A stretch of 64,000 nt of DNA, taken from NCBI GenBank assembly GCA_963677135.2, contig CAXXLS010000014.1, positions 1-64,000 on the forward strand. Reading direction: 5' to 3'. This document shows positions 33,935 to 43,571 of the stretch, piece after piece (the first letter of the stretch is position 1; each line of letters begins with the position of its first letter). Source of the stretch: Seleniibacterium sp963677135 (GTDB lineage: Bacteria > Desulfobacterota > Desulfuromonadia > Desulfuromonadales > Geopsychrobacteraceae). The notes below the pieces were generated by a model, which saw only the letters and a list, made by a program, of their open reading frames with translations, searched no databases and had not been told where the DNA came from. Both the position numbers and the translations under genes were made by a program.

Positions 33935-35065
33935 TTACGAAAAATAACGTTCCAATGCAGAGACAATCCGTCCACTCGCCTTGCCGTCGCCGTAGGGATT
34001 GTGCGCCTCACTCATCTGTTTATACTTATCAGCATCAGTCAATAACGCAGCAGCAGCCCCATAAATACGTTCAGGATCAGTGCCGACCAGCTCAACCGTT
34101 CCGGCGGCGACCGCTTCGGGTCGTTCAGTGGTGTCGCGCATGACCAGAACCGGCTTGCCCAGGGACGGAGCCTCTTCCTGAATCCCTCCGGAGTCGGTCA
34201 CAATCAGACAAGAACGTTCCATCAGGTAGACAAAAGGGAGATAATCCAAAGGGGCTATCAGGTGAATATTCTGTCCACCGCCGGAACCGAGGATTCTGTT
34301 CACCGGCTCCTGGACGTTGGGATTCAAGTGCACAGGGTAAACAATTTCCACATCATTGAACTCTGCAGCGATTCGAGCCAGGGCGTGACAGATATTCTCA
34401 AACCCCTGGCCGAAATTTTCACGCCTGTGGCCGGTGACAAGAATCAGCCTTTTAGCTGGATCAAGAAACGAGAACTGACCAGTAAAGGTTTTCTGCAAAA
34501 GACTGTCGGAGCGAATCTGCCCGACGACGTCCAGCAGCGCATCGACGACCGTATTTCCCGTGACGCTAATACTTTCCGTATCAATCCCTTCCCGAACCAG
34601 ATTGTCCCTGGCCGCCGGAGTGGGTGCAAAGTGCAGATTCGCCATATGCCCGGTCAGGCAGCGATTCAATTCTTCAGGAAAAGGAGCTGCCTTGTTACCT
34701 GTACGCAAACCGGCCTCAACATGCCCTACCGGTATCCGCAGATAAAATGCTGCAAGAGCGGCACTCATGGTGGTCGTCGTATCGCCATGAACCAGTATCA
34801 TGTCAGGACGATACTCAGAAAGCACCGCTTTAAGTCCCTTAAGAACATTCGTCGTCACATCGAAAAGATCCTGCCCCGGAGCCATGATATTCAGATCATA
34901 CTCAGGCTGAATCTGAAACAGGTCCAACACCTGGTCAAGCATTTCACGATGCTGGGCAGTAACGCAAACTGCTGATTCCAGTTGGGGAGAGCCAGATAAG
35001 GCCTTGACGACTGGAGCCATTTTAATGGCTTCGGGACGGGTACCGAAGATGGATAAAATTTTCAT
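33935..35065 (-). CDS. wecB: UDP-N-acetylglucosamine 2-epimerase (non-hydrolysing)
   Basis: A 376-residue enzyme converting UDP-GlcNAc to UDP-ManNAc, the substrate of the adjacent WecC. Landmarks: IFGTRPEAIKMAPVV at the N-terminus, VHGDTTTTMSAAL, VGHVEAGLRTGN, PFPEELNRC (catalytic-site Asp/Glu residues), TGHRRENFGQGF and DSGGIQEEAPSLGKPVLVMRDTTERPEA. The start at ATG 35065 is where the family begins; an ATG at 35086 lacks support. Together the pair provides ManNAcA for the polysaccharide. Confidence 0.94.
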   Translation of the reverse strand: MKILSIFGTRPEAIKMAPVVKALSGSPQLESAVCVTAQHREMLDQVLDLFQIQPEYDLNIMAPGQDLFDVTTNVLKGLKAVLSEYRPDMILVHGDTTTTMSAALAAFYLRIPVGHVEAGLRTGNKAAPFPEELNRCLTGHMANLHFAPTPAARDNLVREGIDTESISVTGNTVVDALLDVVGQIRSDSLLQKTFTGQFSFLDPAKRLILVTGHRRENFGQGFENICHALARIAAEFNDVEIVYPVHLNPNVQEPVNRILGSGGGQNIHLIAPLDYLPFVYLMERSCLIVTDSGGIQEEAPSLGKPVLVMRDTTERPEAVAAGTVELVGTDPERIYGAAAALLTDADKYKQMSEAHNPYGDGKASGRIVSALERYFS

Positions 35066-35117
35066 AAACCAATCGCCTGAATTCAATCACCACTGATATC
35101 CCAATAAAAAACGCATT

Positions 35118-36830
35118 TTAATTTTCATAAAAATAAATAAATCGCCTCATACCACTAATGAGATATTCATAATCACGCACTCCAAGGATATGGGCAAGCA
35201 GACCAAAAGCCATTTTATAGCGGGAATATGGACCAAGATTGTCTTTCTTCGCCACTAACGTTAAACCTTCAGTAAACTCTTTATACCTATCAGAAAAAGA
35301 ATATATATAAGAACGATCTGGCTTATTCCATTGATAGTCAAGATCCAAATCACACTTTACAGGACAAGGGAGATGCCCTGGATAGGTTTGCCAGGGTACC
35401 GCCTTAACAGCTCTAGGGAAACAGTTATACCATTGGTGATAAAACCGATGATTAAGTCTGAAATCAAGGGGCAATGAAAACAGTTTTTCCAAAAACAACC
35501 CATCAAAAAAAGGCATCTGATACTCAATGGAATATTCATTCAATTTTTCATAAAAATCATAACAATGCCTTCTTTGATCGTTATGCATTAAATATAAAAA
35601 TAAAGCCTGTCCCTTATCTTCACAATCAATAGCCTTAACTTCAGTCGATATATTATTAAGGAGATAATCTGAAAAATGATACTTCCACTTTTTAGTAAAG
35701 GACTTTAGAGGTAAAGTGATTTTGTTATATGTAAGGTATTTCAATACAGCGTCCTCAACACCTTTTTTTCGTGCCGTATTGACAATTTCTTCATTCAAAT
35801 AAACACAACCGACACCGACACTTCCCCCATTTCCAGACCATATAATATCAGGCCGAAATTGTTTTGGTGACGCCTCTATTCTTTCACCTCGCATCCATTC
35901 TAGCGCGATAGACTTAATATCATCTAACTTAACAGACGGGGCACGACATACCCACTTAAACGGGGTGTTTATTTCCTCTGCAAATTGCTTTGCATAGACT
36001 AGATCCTGAGAAGAATCTGGGGAAAAGTTAAGAGTTGGCACATTTACACCAAGGTCTACAAGTGCTCCGACAAGTGCCCGAGAATCCATTCCACCGCTTA
36101 AAAAAGTAAAAGCGGTGCTCTCTCCACGGAGCCTGATAGAAATTGAATCCAGAAATAAATCGTAAACGTCCCTGCAAAACTGTTCATCAAAATTTGCAGC
36201 TTGAGGGATATGCCCCCATTCAAAATATTGATCATTTTTTATCCCTTCATGGGATATGGTCACAATTTCAGCAGATTTCAGGCAAAATATGTTTTTATAT
36301 TCAGTATTCCTACCTAGAGGATATCCTAACGCGAGCCGCTCAGCAAACGAATCATAATCAATTTCAGTCTTTACAAAAGGTAAAGACTTAATCATATCAA
36401 TAGAGGTTGAAAAAACCGCAACATCACCATCAGTCCAGTAGTATAAAGGACGTATAGCGAATTTATCAGCAGCCAGAACAACTTTTTTGAAGCGAGAACC
36501 TTCGTAATTTATTAAAGAAAACTGACCTCTTGAATTTTTAAATTTTACATATTTATTTTCAAATAAGGCCGTTGATAACTCTTTATGATCCTTCTCTAAA
36601 CTGGATTCGCCCAAAAGCGGTTCACCATACAATAACGAGACGCATTCCTTGTCGGTAAATACCCCTTCATAACCATCTAAAATATTCCTTTGAAGCCTAG
36701 CAAAAACATAATTCCCATCCGGATCTTTAATTAATCTAAAATTTTTCTGAACAAGATCCTTCTCAATAGCTTCAGTATAATAAGATTCGAGATTCGTTTG
36801 ATTCGAAAGAGAAGTTATACCAAAAATCAT
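35118..36830 (-). CDS. Asparagine synthetase-like protein without glutaminase cysteine
   Basis: A 570-residue protein with the two-domain shape of asparagine synthetase B. The C-terminal ATP-pyrophosphatase domain is intact (FTFLSGGMDSRALVGAL). The N-terminal domain is recognisable (LAADKFAIRPLYYW, VAVFSTSIDMIKSL), but the protein starts MIFGITS instead of MCGI, so the glutamine-hydrolysing Cys2 is missing. It therefore cannot use glutamine in the normal way and may use ammonia or activate a carboxylate for another reaction, for example amidation of an uronic acid; that is inference. It is AT-rich like its left neighbours and contrasts with the normal copy at 47.4-49.3 kb. Confidence 0.85.
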   Translation of the reverse strand: MIFGITSLSNQTNLESYYTEAIEKDLVQKNFRLIKDPDGNYVFARLQRNILDGYEGVFTDKECVSLLYGEPLLGESSLEKDHKELSTALFENKYVKFKNSRGQFSLINYEGSRFKKVVLAADKFAIRPLYYWTDGDVAVFSTSIDMIKSLPFVKTEIDYDSFAERLALGYPLGRNTEYKNIFCLKSAEIVTISHEGIKNDQYFEWGHIPQAANFDEQFCRDVYDLFLDSISIRLRGESTAFTFLSGGMDSRALVGALVDLGVNVPTLNFSPDSSQDLVYAKQFAEEINTPFKWVCRAPSVKLDDIKSIALEWMRGERIEASPKQFRPDIIWSGNGGSVGVGCVYLNEEIVNTARKKGVEDAVLKYLTYNKITLPLKSFTKKWKYHFSDYLLNNISTEVKAIDCEDKGQALFLYLMHNDQRRHCYDFYEKLNEYSIEYQMPFFDGLFLEKLFSLPLDFRLNHRFYHQWYNCFPRAVKAVPWQTYPGHLPCPVKCDLDLDYQWNKPDRSYIYSFSDRYKEFTEGLTLVAKKDNLGPYSRYKMAFGLLAHILGVRDYEYLISGMRRFIYFYEN

Positions 36831-36842
36831 TATTCGTCCTTA

Positions 36843-38279
36843 TCACCGTCTAACCAAAGAAATAACATAAAAGCAGAAATTTTTGCGACCAAGAAGATTT
36901 ATAGCTGAAAACACAATAACTCCCGTAAATATAAGAACGAACATTTGAATCAACTGCGATGTTTCATAATTTTTCAAAAGTATCCGCATAGAATAAACAG
37001 ATAAGTACATTACAGCACTGGAAACAAGTGAAAAGGACAGATAAGAAAAATATTCAAACAGCCGCAAACCCAAATAGGGTAGCGTGCGCACCAATCGCAC
37101 CAGAAAAAACATAGGAAACCCTATCAACCAGGCGTAGGAAAGCCCAGCAAGCCCCCACCTGGAGCCAACATAAAAGGCTGGAACCATAATAAAAGACCCA
37201 ATAATAATATTAGTCAATCCCAGACGGACTTTTCCTAGTGCCAATACAGCAGGTGACATTGAGTTGGACAACATTCTAAGGGGCATAATTATACCTAAAA
37301 TCTGCAGAGGTAATACTGCCTCTACCCAAGCTACTCCTAAGCAAACACTAACAATTTCTGGTGCAATACTAGAGATCCCCCAAAAAACTGGAAATGAGAA
37401 AAAACCAACGATCTCCATAGCTTGACAGAAATGCTTTTTTAGTGTTTGAGAATCATTCTGAATTTTTGAGAAACTCGCAAATCCGACCTCGTTAATTATC
37501 GCAGAGAACTTTGCCATAGGTAGTGCTGCCAATTCTCTAGCAACAGAATAAAAACCAAGCAATTGAACTCCTAATACTTTCCCAGCTATAAAAATGTCAG
37601 CTTGTGAATACAAATACCAGACAACTTTTCCTGCTGTCACCCCTCCGCCAAATTTAAAATATTGCCCGAGCCCTTTAAAGTTAAAGCTAGGCAAGCACCA
37701 AAATTGTGTAATGTATATACTTCCAAACACCTGAACTGTGAGTCCAAAAAGATTTCCGCAAATCAAAGCCCATACACCAGCGCCTAATAGTGCTAAGGAA
37801 AGAGTCGTTAAACTAGTGAGAATGCTTGTGAAAAATACGAGAATTGCTTTCTTCTTGAAAAGCATACCTCTGCTTATAAGAGCATTAGGAATTACTGCAA
37901 AAGATCCAACTATAAATTGTAAGGAAACAATTGGTAAAATGCTGGCTAACTTTGAGTTAGAAAAGAATTTAACCACAAGTGGTGTACTTAATAAAAAAAG
38001 AAAATAGATAAAGAGGTTAAGTAAAAATACGAAACCAAAAATTCGCTTACCTATATCATTATTATAATCACTGCTTTGGATTATAGCAGAACTCAAACCA
38101 GCTTCCCTGAATATTTCGCCTATTCCGATGACCATCATAGCAAGGGACATCAACCCATAATCCAGTGGTGTCAAAAGCCTAATGACGATGAGCGTAATCG
38201 CCCAAGTCAAAATTTGACTAGAGAACCGTCCAATAGCTAACCATCTCAAGGAATTTAGTGTTTGATCAACAATGCTCAA
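36843..38279 (-). CDS. Polysaccharide flippase (Wzx/WzxC-like, MOP superfamily)
   Basis: A ~478-residue protein with 12-14 membrane helices and the start LRWLAIGRFSSQILTWAITLIVIRLLTPLDYGLMSLA, typical of Wzx/WzxC exporters that flip lipid-linked repeat units. YSQADIFIAGKVLGVQLLGFYSVARELAALPM is the conserved central stretch. The start chosen is TTG at 38279 because TGAGG lies seven bases upstream; an ATG at 38297 has no ribosome site but cannot be excluded. It ends 12 bp before the asparagine synthetase-like gene. Confidence 0.88.
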   Translation of the reverse strand: MSIVDQTLNSLRWLAIGRFSSQILTWAITLIVIRLLTPLDYGLMSLAMMVIGIGEIFREAGLSSAIIQSSDYNNDIGKRIFGFVFLLNLFIYFLFLLSTPLVVKFFSNSKLASILPIVSLQFIVGSFAVIPNALISRGMLFKKKAILVFFTSILTSLTTLSLALLGAGVWALICGNLFGLTVQVFGSIYITQFWCLPSFNFKGLGQYFKFGGGVTAGKVVWYLYSQADIFIAGKVLGVQLLGFYSVARELAALPMAKFSAIINEVGFASFSKIQNDSQTLKKHFCQAMEIVGFFSFPVFWGISSIAPEIVSVCLGVAWVEAVLPLQILGIIMPLRMLSNSMSPAVLALGKVRLGLTNIIIGSFIMVPAFYVGSRWGLAGLSYAWLIGFPMFFLVRLVRTLPYLGLRLFEYFSYLSFSLVSSAVMYLSVYSMRILLKNYETSQLIQMFVLIFTGVIVFSAINLLGRKNFCFYVISLVRR

Positions 38280-38342
38280 AAAGAAAACCTCAAACATAAA
38301 ATAGAGGTGGGTCCCAACATTCAAAAAGTGCAGTAGACACAC

Positions 38343-39004
38343 TGACGAAGGAACTTCACCATGAGAAAAAGCGTGCGGAAGCTGTATTCAGCATAGTTCA
38401 AAGCCAAGATTCTCCTCAAAGCAAACGAAGGCAAACATGCATCGGCATGCATTGTGAGAAAAACAACTTCCATCAGGATATAATAGCCACCTACAATCGG
38501 CAGATCATCGAGAAGATGTGAGGCCCTTTCAAGCAAATTTAAACACGATAGAACGCCGGATTAAAGCACATATTAAGAAACTCTGTAGCAAGACTGGCAA
38601 CTTACCATACAGGACGATTTAATGGATAAAAACATGGCCTTCTAAGCAACGATCAAAGGCCAAGCTGAATCGAATATGGTCATTAGCTTGAGCGCTACAG
38701 AGCAATACGCCTATTAACAATCAGTTATTACTATGAGGAGGCGACCGCCAAGAATCCCAATAGTCTGAAATAATACCCCTGGGCAAGAAGTTTCTTTAAG
38801 TACCCTATACCTAGCTATGACAATGCAGTAACTGCGGCATGATGGCTACTGTGTCGACTATAAACAATTTGAGTTACCGCCCCCTATCCAAGAACCGAAC
38901 CCTAGAAAAAAAAATTATCTTATCTGCTACCAGAAGAAGAAATCTAAAAGTTATTTACATTATTTAATATGAATACTTTGCGTTTAAAACTTAAAATAAT
39001 TTTT
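38343..39004. other. 660-bp AT-rich region without a convincing gene
   Basis: A minus-strand open frame of 71 codons ends here (38536-38321, MLERASHLLDDLPIVGGYYI...), with no family I recognise and no ribosome site; it could be a gene remnant. Many stops interrupt the rest. The stretch sits at a boundary between two glycosylation gene sets, where decayed insertion sequences or recombination scars are common, but I see no terminal repeats. Confidence 0.4.
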
Positions 39005-40690
39005 TTACAATAAATTCAAGCCAATCACAGTGTATTTCTTATTTTTGAATAATACGGGTAAAATATTTTCAAATTTATTTTTTCCGGTATAAAGAACAGC
39101 ATAATTAACTTTGTACTTGTTTTTTAATGATCTCAATTTTTTAATGTCAAGATCAAAATAGCCATTTTTGGCATCTTCATAAGAACGAACAACCTCTTTC
39201 CCCGAAATATCTTGAATACGTTGGTACCATTCCATCAACCCATCTGGATCGATTGGGGTAGATTTCCAGTCTACTACAATCGATCTTTCTCCATGAAGCC
39301 TGAAATCCTGAAATCCAGGAGGAACAAGATACCTAGAGGAAACATCTGTATTTCTTACCCACTGATATAATTCATGCTCTGACTTATTAGAATTGATATT
39401 CAACAGAGTGGAGTTATTTAAACCCTGATAGGCACCATAGGATAGTGTGAAAATTGCAATTAAAATAATAAAACTTTTAATAAATTTCTGATTAATTTCT
39501 ATATTGAAATTTTTTCTTATTTCCTCTTTGAAATCAACATAAATCAATAATGAAAAAATGACTATTATAAATAAGAATTCTTTCGAAAGAAACCCATATT
39601 GGTATATATTCCATAAAACAATTAGAGAAATACCAATAGGAATAATACTTTTTATTTTTTGTTTATTAAAATCTATATCTTTACTATTCTCATTATTTAA
39701 AGAAATAGATAAACAAATAAAAATTATTTGAGAAAAGAGCACAAGAAATGGCGCCATTCTCCAAAAAAATAGTTTTGACACTACAGGAATAAATACTACT
39801 GTAGTAAGAACTGTAGCAATAACAATAGGAAGCAGTAGGCCAAAGTACAGCCCTTTTATTCTTCTCTTTAAAGCTACCTCAGCATCTAATAAATATAAAC
39901 ATATTAGCCCCAATATTGACCATCCAAAAAGGTTAAAGAAATCAAAAATAAATGTATTGGGAACGTAATGGTGTGGCGAACGTATAAATTGAAAGATATA
40001 AGTAGCCTGTGCACCATACGCAGAGGTGATCATACTCAGCAAAAAAGGAACATTAAAAGCAAATACGAGAAACATTAGGAAAAACTGAGTAAAAATTCGT
40101 CTCATTATGCCTTCAGCACCAATAAAAAGATGCGCGATACCAAAAACGACAAAACCCAAAAGCAAGAAATTTGTGTGCATAAATCCAGAAAATGCCATAC
40201 ATAATCCAGAAATAAAATAGCTGCCCCTAAGAAAAAACAAAAAACTAATAAGCAAAAAAGCTGCCCCGAAGGATGACGGCTGCAAAACTGACGAAAAAAT
40301 AAAACTTCCAGCCACACTAATAGTATTATCCGCAACCATAAGAGAAAGCACAAATAGAAAGGAAATTAATGCCTTTTCTTTTGAAATGATTTTTAAAATT
40401 TTATAGACAGAAAAAATGGCGAGAGTCCTCAAAATGAACTCTATAAAGATTAAGCTTTCTGGAATAGAAAGACCAATTTTACTAATTAAAATAATAATAA
40501 AAGAGAAATTTTCATGATAATGATGAGTTTTATGAGCAAACCAATCACCTGTCAAAAATTCTGGATTTATTAATTTTAATCCATGTATTAAGTAGGTATT
40601 TTGATTACCTATGCCATAACTAAGACCAAAAGATAAAGAGCAGGTAATAATTGATAGAATTATAAAGATCCGTTCGATTTTAATACTCAT
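39005..40690 (-). CDS. Polytopic membrane protein, GtrC/Wzy-like candidate
   Basis: A 561-residue protein with about 11-13 hydrophobic helices followed by a ~120-residue soluble tail (ELYQWVRNTDVSSRYLVPPGFQDFRLHGERSIVVDWKSTP and on to NYAVLYTG). This shape fits multi-membrane glycosyltransferases of the GT-C type, where the tail faces the periplasm. Its start overlaps the stop of the GtrA gene (ATGA), and GtrB precedes that, so it is probably the third, specificity-determining gene of a glycosyl-transfer cassette. The sugar and acceptor are unknown. Strongly AT-rich. Confidence 0.75.
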   Translation of the reverse strand: MSIKIERIFIILSIITCSLSFGLSYGIGNQNTYLIHGLKLINPEFLTGDWFAHKTHHYHENFSFIIILISKIGLSIPESLIFIEFILRTLAIFSVYKILKIISKEKALISFLFVLSLMVADNTISVAGSFIFSSVLQPSSFGAAFLLISFLFFLRGSYFISGLCMAFSGFMHTNFLLLGFVVFGIAHLFIGAEGIMRRIFTQFFLMFLVFAFNVPFLLSMITSAYGAQATYIFQFIRSPHHYVPNTFIFDFFNLFGWSILGLICLYLLDAEVALKRRIKGLYFGLLLPIVIATVLTTVVFIPVVSKLFFWRMAPFLVLFSQIIFICLSISLNNENSKDIDFNKQKIKSIIPIGISLIVLWNIYQYGFLSKEFLFIIVIFSLLIYVDFKEEIRKNFNIEINQKFIKSFIILIAIFTLSYGAYQGLNNSTLLNINSNKSEHELYQWVRNTDVSSRYLVPPGFQDFRLHGERSIVVDWKSTPIDPDGLMEWYQRIQDISGKEVVRSYEDAKNGYFDLDIKKLRSLKNKYKVNYAVLYTGKNKFENILPVLFKNKKYTVIGLNLL

Positions 40691-41079
40691 GGCTTGAATA
40701 CCATAATTTTTGACAAAGAAAAGTTAATTCCAGTAATAAAAGTCATTACGAAAAACCACGATAAAGTAATATTAAAATCTAAATTTTTCTCAGCGATTTC
40801 CATCAGAAGAGAGCTTAAAAAAAGTAATGTTATTTGTAATAAAAAAAAGGAAACGAGCAATTGCCCTTTCTTTTTTTCTGTCGGAAATGTCCATTTTTCA
40901 TTCCAATAAAAGCTCCACAGAATTCCAGCAGAGTAACTGATCGCTTGTGAGGCGAAAGCATTTCCGCTTAACAGACCGTTAAATAGAACAAAAAACACTA
41001 AATAGCTGATTATCGTATTTGAAATGCCAACGACAATAAATTTGCTAAATTGTATGGAAGTCAACTTATTGTTAATCAT
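40687..41079 (-). CDS. GtrA-family flippase-like membrane protein
   Basis: A 130-residue protein with four hydrophobic helices and the GtrA pattern (FSKFIVVGISNTIISYLVFFVLF, ISYSAGILWSFYWNEKWTF). GtrA proteins are thought to flip undecaprenyl-phosphate-linked sugars. It overlaps gtrB by 8 bp and the downstream membrane protein gene by 4 bp. Confidence 0.9.
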   Translation of the reverse strand: MINNKLTSIQFSKFIVVGISNTIISYLVFFVLFNGLLSGNAFASQAISYSAGILWSFYWNEKWTFPTEKKKGQLLVSFFLLQITLLFLSSLLMEIAEKNLDFNITLSWFFVMTFITGINFSLSKIMVFKP

Positions 41080-42028
41080 TTTTACAAGAAATCTCAGAGA
41101 TAATGAACCGTGGTCGATTTTGTAAAGCGATATGAATCCGCGAAAGATAAGCGCCTATAACGCCAAGCAGAATAAATAAAACTCCAAATAAGAACGATAC
41201 AATTCCAACGGTCGACGCCCAACCTGCAACAGTTTCGCCATTCACCCATTGAAATATCACATATAGCACCTCAAATATTGATAAAATGCTGGTAATGATT
41301 CCAACCCAAATTCCTATTACTAGAGGCTTGGTTGAAAATGAAATTATCGACCCTTTTGCAAATTTAATCATTTTTGACAACGTGTATTTGGATATACCAG
41401 AGAAACGTTTATCCGCCTCATAAGGAATTGTTACAGATGGAAAACCAAGCCATTCAACAGCTCCCCTTAAAAACAAATCAACATCTTTTAGAACAAGAAG
41501 TTCATTTAATACAACCCTATCTAATAACCGAAAATCTGAGGATCCTTGCGAGATATATACATCAGTCAAAAATGAAAATATTTTATAAAAAAAAGATGAA
41601 CTTTTTCTTTTGAAAAAAGATGAAACTTCCTCATCCTTTCTAAAAGTATTAACAACAAGAAATCCCTCTCTATGTTTTTCTACCATTTTTTTTATAAGAG
41701 ATGGTGGATGTTGTAAATCACCATCCATAGAAATTATTGCCTGCCCTGTAGACTTACTCAAACCGGCTAGCAATGCATGTTGATGACCGAAATTCCTTGC
41801 TAACTTAACACCCTTAACAACCGGATTAGATCTTGATATATTTGAAATATTTTCCCATGTTTTATCTTTGCTTCCATCATCGACAAGTATAATTTCAAAT
41901 TTAAAATCGAATTGATATAATTCGTTTAGTATTCTTTCAATCAATACATCTACATTATCTTCTTCATTGTACAAAGGGATAACAATTGACAAAAAACAGT
42001 TATTTTCATTTTCATTAAAATTATACAT
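41072..42028 (-). CDS. GtrB-like polyprenyl-phosphate glycosyltransferase
   Basis: A 318-residue family 2 glycosyltransferase that loads a sugar onto polyprenyl phosphate. The catalytic domain has LSIVIPLYNEEDNVDVLIERI, EIILVDDGSKDKTW, ISMDGDLQHPPSLI and DFRLLDRVVL; two C-terminal membrane helices follow (KPLVIGIWVGIITSI, GIVSFLFGVLFILLG). ATG at 42028 is preceded by GAGGGA. First gene of the GtrB-GtrA-membrane protein unit. Confidence 0.92.
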   Translation of the reverse strand: MYNFNENENNCFLSIVIPLYNEEDNVDVLIERILNELYQFDFKFEIILVDDGSKDKTWENISNISRSNPVVKGVKLARNFGHQHALLAGLSKSTGQAIISMDGDLQHPPSLIKKMVEKHREGFLVVNTFRKDEEVSSFFKRKSSSFFYKIFSFLTDVYISQGSSDFRLLDRVVLNELLVLKDVDLFLRGAVEWLGFPSVTIPYEADKRFSGISKYTLSKMIKFAKGSIISFSTKPLVIGIWVGIITSILSIFEVLYVIFQWVNGETVAGWASTVGIVSFLFGVLFILLGVIGAYLSRIHIALQNRPRFIISEISCKND

Positions 42029-42082
42029 GCCGATTCCCTCACGTTTATGATGACAAGCTATAGGTCCTAAACTTCCATACAA

Positions 42083-42604
42083 ATAAAATAATTTTATCTA
42101 AATACTATTTCAGGAATTATTTCTTTCGCATTTGATTTTATAGATAGAAGTACAGACCCCTCTCTCCCAAAAACGCTAACCAAGTTGAAAAGGAATAGAG
42201 ATAAAGACATTTTCCCTTTACAAAGCATGAAAAAATGCCCATATTGCATTTCGGGATATTCAATACGGCAGAATCAACAGCTATCTAGACAACATAATCG
42301 CCCATAAATATTTAGGCGAACTTCAGACAAACTGCTAAGAAGATTCTCAAGTACAAATAAACGTTAAGACCTTTTTTTTACGCAAATTATCTGAAACAAT
42401 GATAATGTCATGAAGAAAAACTTCCTTCCAAGCAGAGCCTATCTTTCTAAAGACTACCACTCAACAATTATCTACAATTCTAGACTTAGAGTCAGAGCAA
42501 TCTAGCCATTGAAATCTCTGCGCCAAGTCACAGCAAAGCCATCCATTACAATTTTCAGAGAAAAAAGTTTATTTTATAAAAAGAGAAGAGTTAAATACTT
42601 ACAC
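42083..42604. other. 520-bp intergenic region, nothing recognised
   Basis: AT-rich, stop-filled in the frames examined; it must hold the promoter of the gtr-like cassette but no clear boxes, repeats or RNA were identified. Confidence 0.35.
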
Positions 42605-43378
42605 TTACAATCCAAATTTTTTAGCAAAATCCCTTGTGACCCTTTTTCCAGTTAAATAAGGCTTTAAATGCCATTTTATCTTTTTTACGACACTATCACG
42701 CCAACGATCACTTAGATTTTCCCCGCTACCAACAACATAAGCGACCATCTTATCAGAGAGATGCGAATATTTTATTCCTGGAGTATCTGCATAAAACTTA
42801 TGTATATTCATATGCCTATACTTTGTCCAAGGAATCTGTAACCTAGATTCTAAATCAATTGAATCAGGAAAAGACAGATAATGTGAATTAATAACAACCG
42901 TAGATCCACAATACTGATTCATATTGTCTGATTCTATGTATCGGTTGCAATTTTGATAAAGAAAATAACCTCCATCGAGTGTCATAAAATCAAATGGGGA
43001 GGATTTTTTTAAAAGAGTTATAAAATCAGAGTGAACCAAATCATCAGAGTCTAATTGAAAAACATATTTAGGTCGGTAGTGCGAAAGGAACTTTATTCCA
43101 GAAATAATTTTTAATATTTTATCATCGATTAAATTTTTAGGAGGGTAAGAACCATTTTCAGTAGTAGGTTCAGAAAAGTCCACATGTTTAAAGATGATTC
43201 TTTCATCAACTAGGGAATTGAGGAAATCAGGTTTATCATGTCCTGCAACAATAACTACAAAATCACCATCAGATTGATTTCGTAATGACGAAATGGTAGC
43301 CTGCAATGACCTACAAGTCATTTCCCAAGAGCGACAAACAGACTTTGCTTTTAAAGGAACAACAACACCAAGGAACAT
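42605..43378 (-). CDS. Family 2-like glycosyltransferase
   Basis: A 257-residue soluble enzyme: N-terminal nucleotide-binding strand MFLGVVVPLKAK, RSLQATISSLRNQS (short GT-A type helix), and the metal-binding FQLDSDDLVHSDF acidic motif near residue 115. The remainder (WTKYRHMNIHKFY, KMVAYVVGSGEN) has no family detail I recognise. ATG at 43378 has AAAGGAGGGGG upstream. It may act on the locus polysaccharide; donor and acceptor are unknown. Confidence 0.75.
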   Translation of the reverse strand: MFLGVVVPLKAKSVCRSWEMTCRSLQATISSLRNQSDGDFVVIVAGHDKPDFLNSLVDERIIFKHVDFSEPTTENGSYPPKNLIDDKILKIISGIKFLSHYRPKYVFQLDSDDLVHSDFITLLKKSSPFDFMTLDGGYFLYQNCNRYIESDNMNQYCGSTVVINSHYLSFPDSIDLESRLQIPWTKYRHMNIHKFYADTPGIKYSHLSDKMVAYVVGSGENLSDRWRDSVVKKIKWHLKPYLTGKRVTRDFAKKFGL

Positions 43379-43485
43379 ACCCCCTCCTTTAATTTCAAAA
43401 TATTGATATGGCTGATAATCAAAAAACTATCGACATATTCATAAAAAATATTTAAATGTATACACTTAGATGTTGTCCAGCACTA

Positions 43486-43508
43486 CCCCCTCAAGTAAAT
43501 CGAGGGGG
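43486..43508. terminator. Hairpin downstream of the secreted protein gene
   Basis: CCCCCTC and GAGGGGG pair around a nine-base loop, past the stop of the 43572-45002 gene. There is no T-run, so terminator function is uncertain. Confidence 0.45.
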
Positions 43509-43571
43509 CTACTTTCAAAATTCAAGCTAGATGATTTTAGACTGTTCTTTTCAAGTAGAAAGTTAAATTTA

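Noticed and set aside
38873..38883. Minus-strand GGCGGTAACTC resembling the ops/JUMPStart element upstream of the flippase.
   Set aside because: Only the first seven bases (GGCGGTA) agree with the ops consensus; the rest differs and it lies ~600 bp from the gene.
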